The position numbers and the translations under genes are program-made. 6,831 nucleotides of DNA from Abditibacteriota bacterium (GTDB lineage: Bacteria > Armatimonadota > UBA5829): contig JAGDDM010000189.1 in NCBI GenBank assembly GCA_017958015.1, positions 1 through 6,831 of the forward strand, read 5' to 3'. Below are positions 6,769 through 6,831 of the stretch, piece by piece (position 1 is the stretch's first letter; each line of letters begins with the position of its first letter). Below the pieces are notes generated by a model. That model was given only the letters and a program-made list of their open reading frames with translations. It was not told where the DNA came from and searched no databases.

Positions 6769-6831
6769 ACGAACGAAACCACGCGATAGACATCCTCAAG
6801 GGACTGGGCATACTGCTGGTGGTCTACGGCC
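6765..6831 (+). CDS. Second membrane acyltransferase, N-terminal fragment (cut by window edge)
   Basis: ATG at 6765 overlaps the upstream stop as ATGA, and the frame stays open for 22 codons to the window end. The visible peptide, MNERNHAIDILKGLGILLVV then YG, matches 16 of 22 residues of the preceding acyltransferase without gaps. The next codon begins with C, consistent with a His and thus the canonical GH of the family, unlike the YDH of the first copy. It is inferred to be a full-length paralog continuing outside the window, produced by tandem duplication and coupled to the upstream gene. The short visible length means truncation or a pseudogene cannot be excluded. Confidence 0.75.
   Translation, partial: MNERNHAIDILKGLGILLVVYG

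Overview
The window looks like bacterial chromosome from a GC-rich, Gram-negative-type organism. The best guess is Lentisphaerae/Victivallales or a close relative in the Planctomycetes-Verrucomicrobia-Chlamydiae group. This rests mainly on the leftmost gene, a pseudopilin with an RC-x-SNL-x-QL segment, a CPSD segment and the beginning of an H-X9-DG motif. Such proteins occur in very large numbers in Lentisphaerae and Planctomycetes. The assignment is by family resemblance only, since no rRNA or other marker gene is present.

Layout. Positions 1-638, minus strand: the N-terminal 212 codons of a pseudopilin that runs off the left edge. Positions 639-743: a short divergent intergenic region with two near-consensus sigma70 promoters back to back. 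Positions 744-6831, plus strand: a tightly packed operon. It contains (1) a 768-residue fusion of a periplasmic sugar-binding protein and a MalF-type permease, (2) a MalG-type permease, (3) a 621-residue GHMP-family sugar kinase with an altered galactokinase sugar-binding motif, (4) a membrane acyltransferase of the NolL/fucose 4-O-acetylase type, and (5) the first 22 codons of a second, paralogous acyltransferase cut by the right edge. The genes overlap as ATGA, TAATG and ATGA, apart from one 9-bp gap before the kinase that carries a clear ribosome-binding site. They are therefore probably co-transcribed and partly translationally coupled.

How the genes may work together. The fusion protein and the MalG-type permease would form the membrane part of a CUT1-type carbohydrate ABC importer. 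No ATPase is encoded here, so a shared MalK/MsmX-like ATPase from elsewhere is likely. The kinase would phosphorylate an imported or derived sugar, by family logic probably at C1. The acyltransferases would O-acylate a glycan at the membrane. The substrate cannot be named from the sequence.

Most notable points: the binding-protein/permease fusion; the promoter placed so that the operon's first mRNA would be leaderless; the kinase with only part of the galactokinase signature; and the tandem membrane acyltransferases joined to a sugar uptake operon. No tRNA, rRNA, CRISPR array, insertion sequence or clear terminator was seen.
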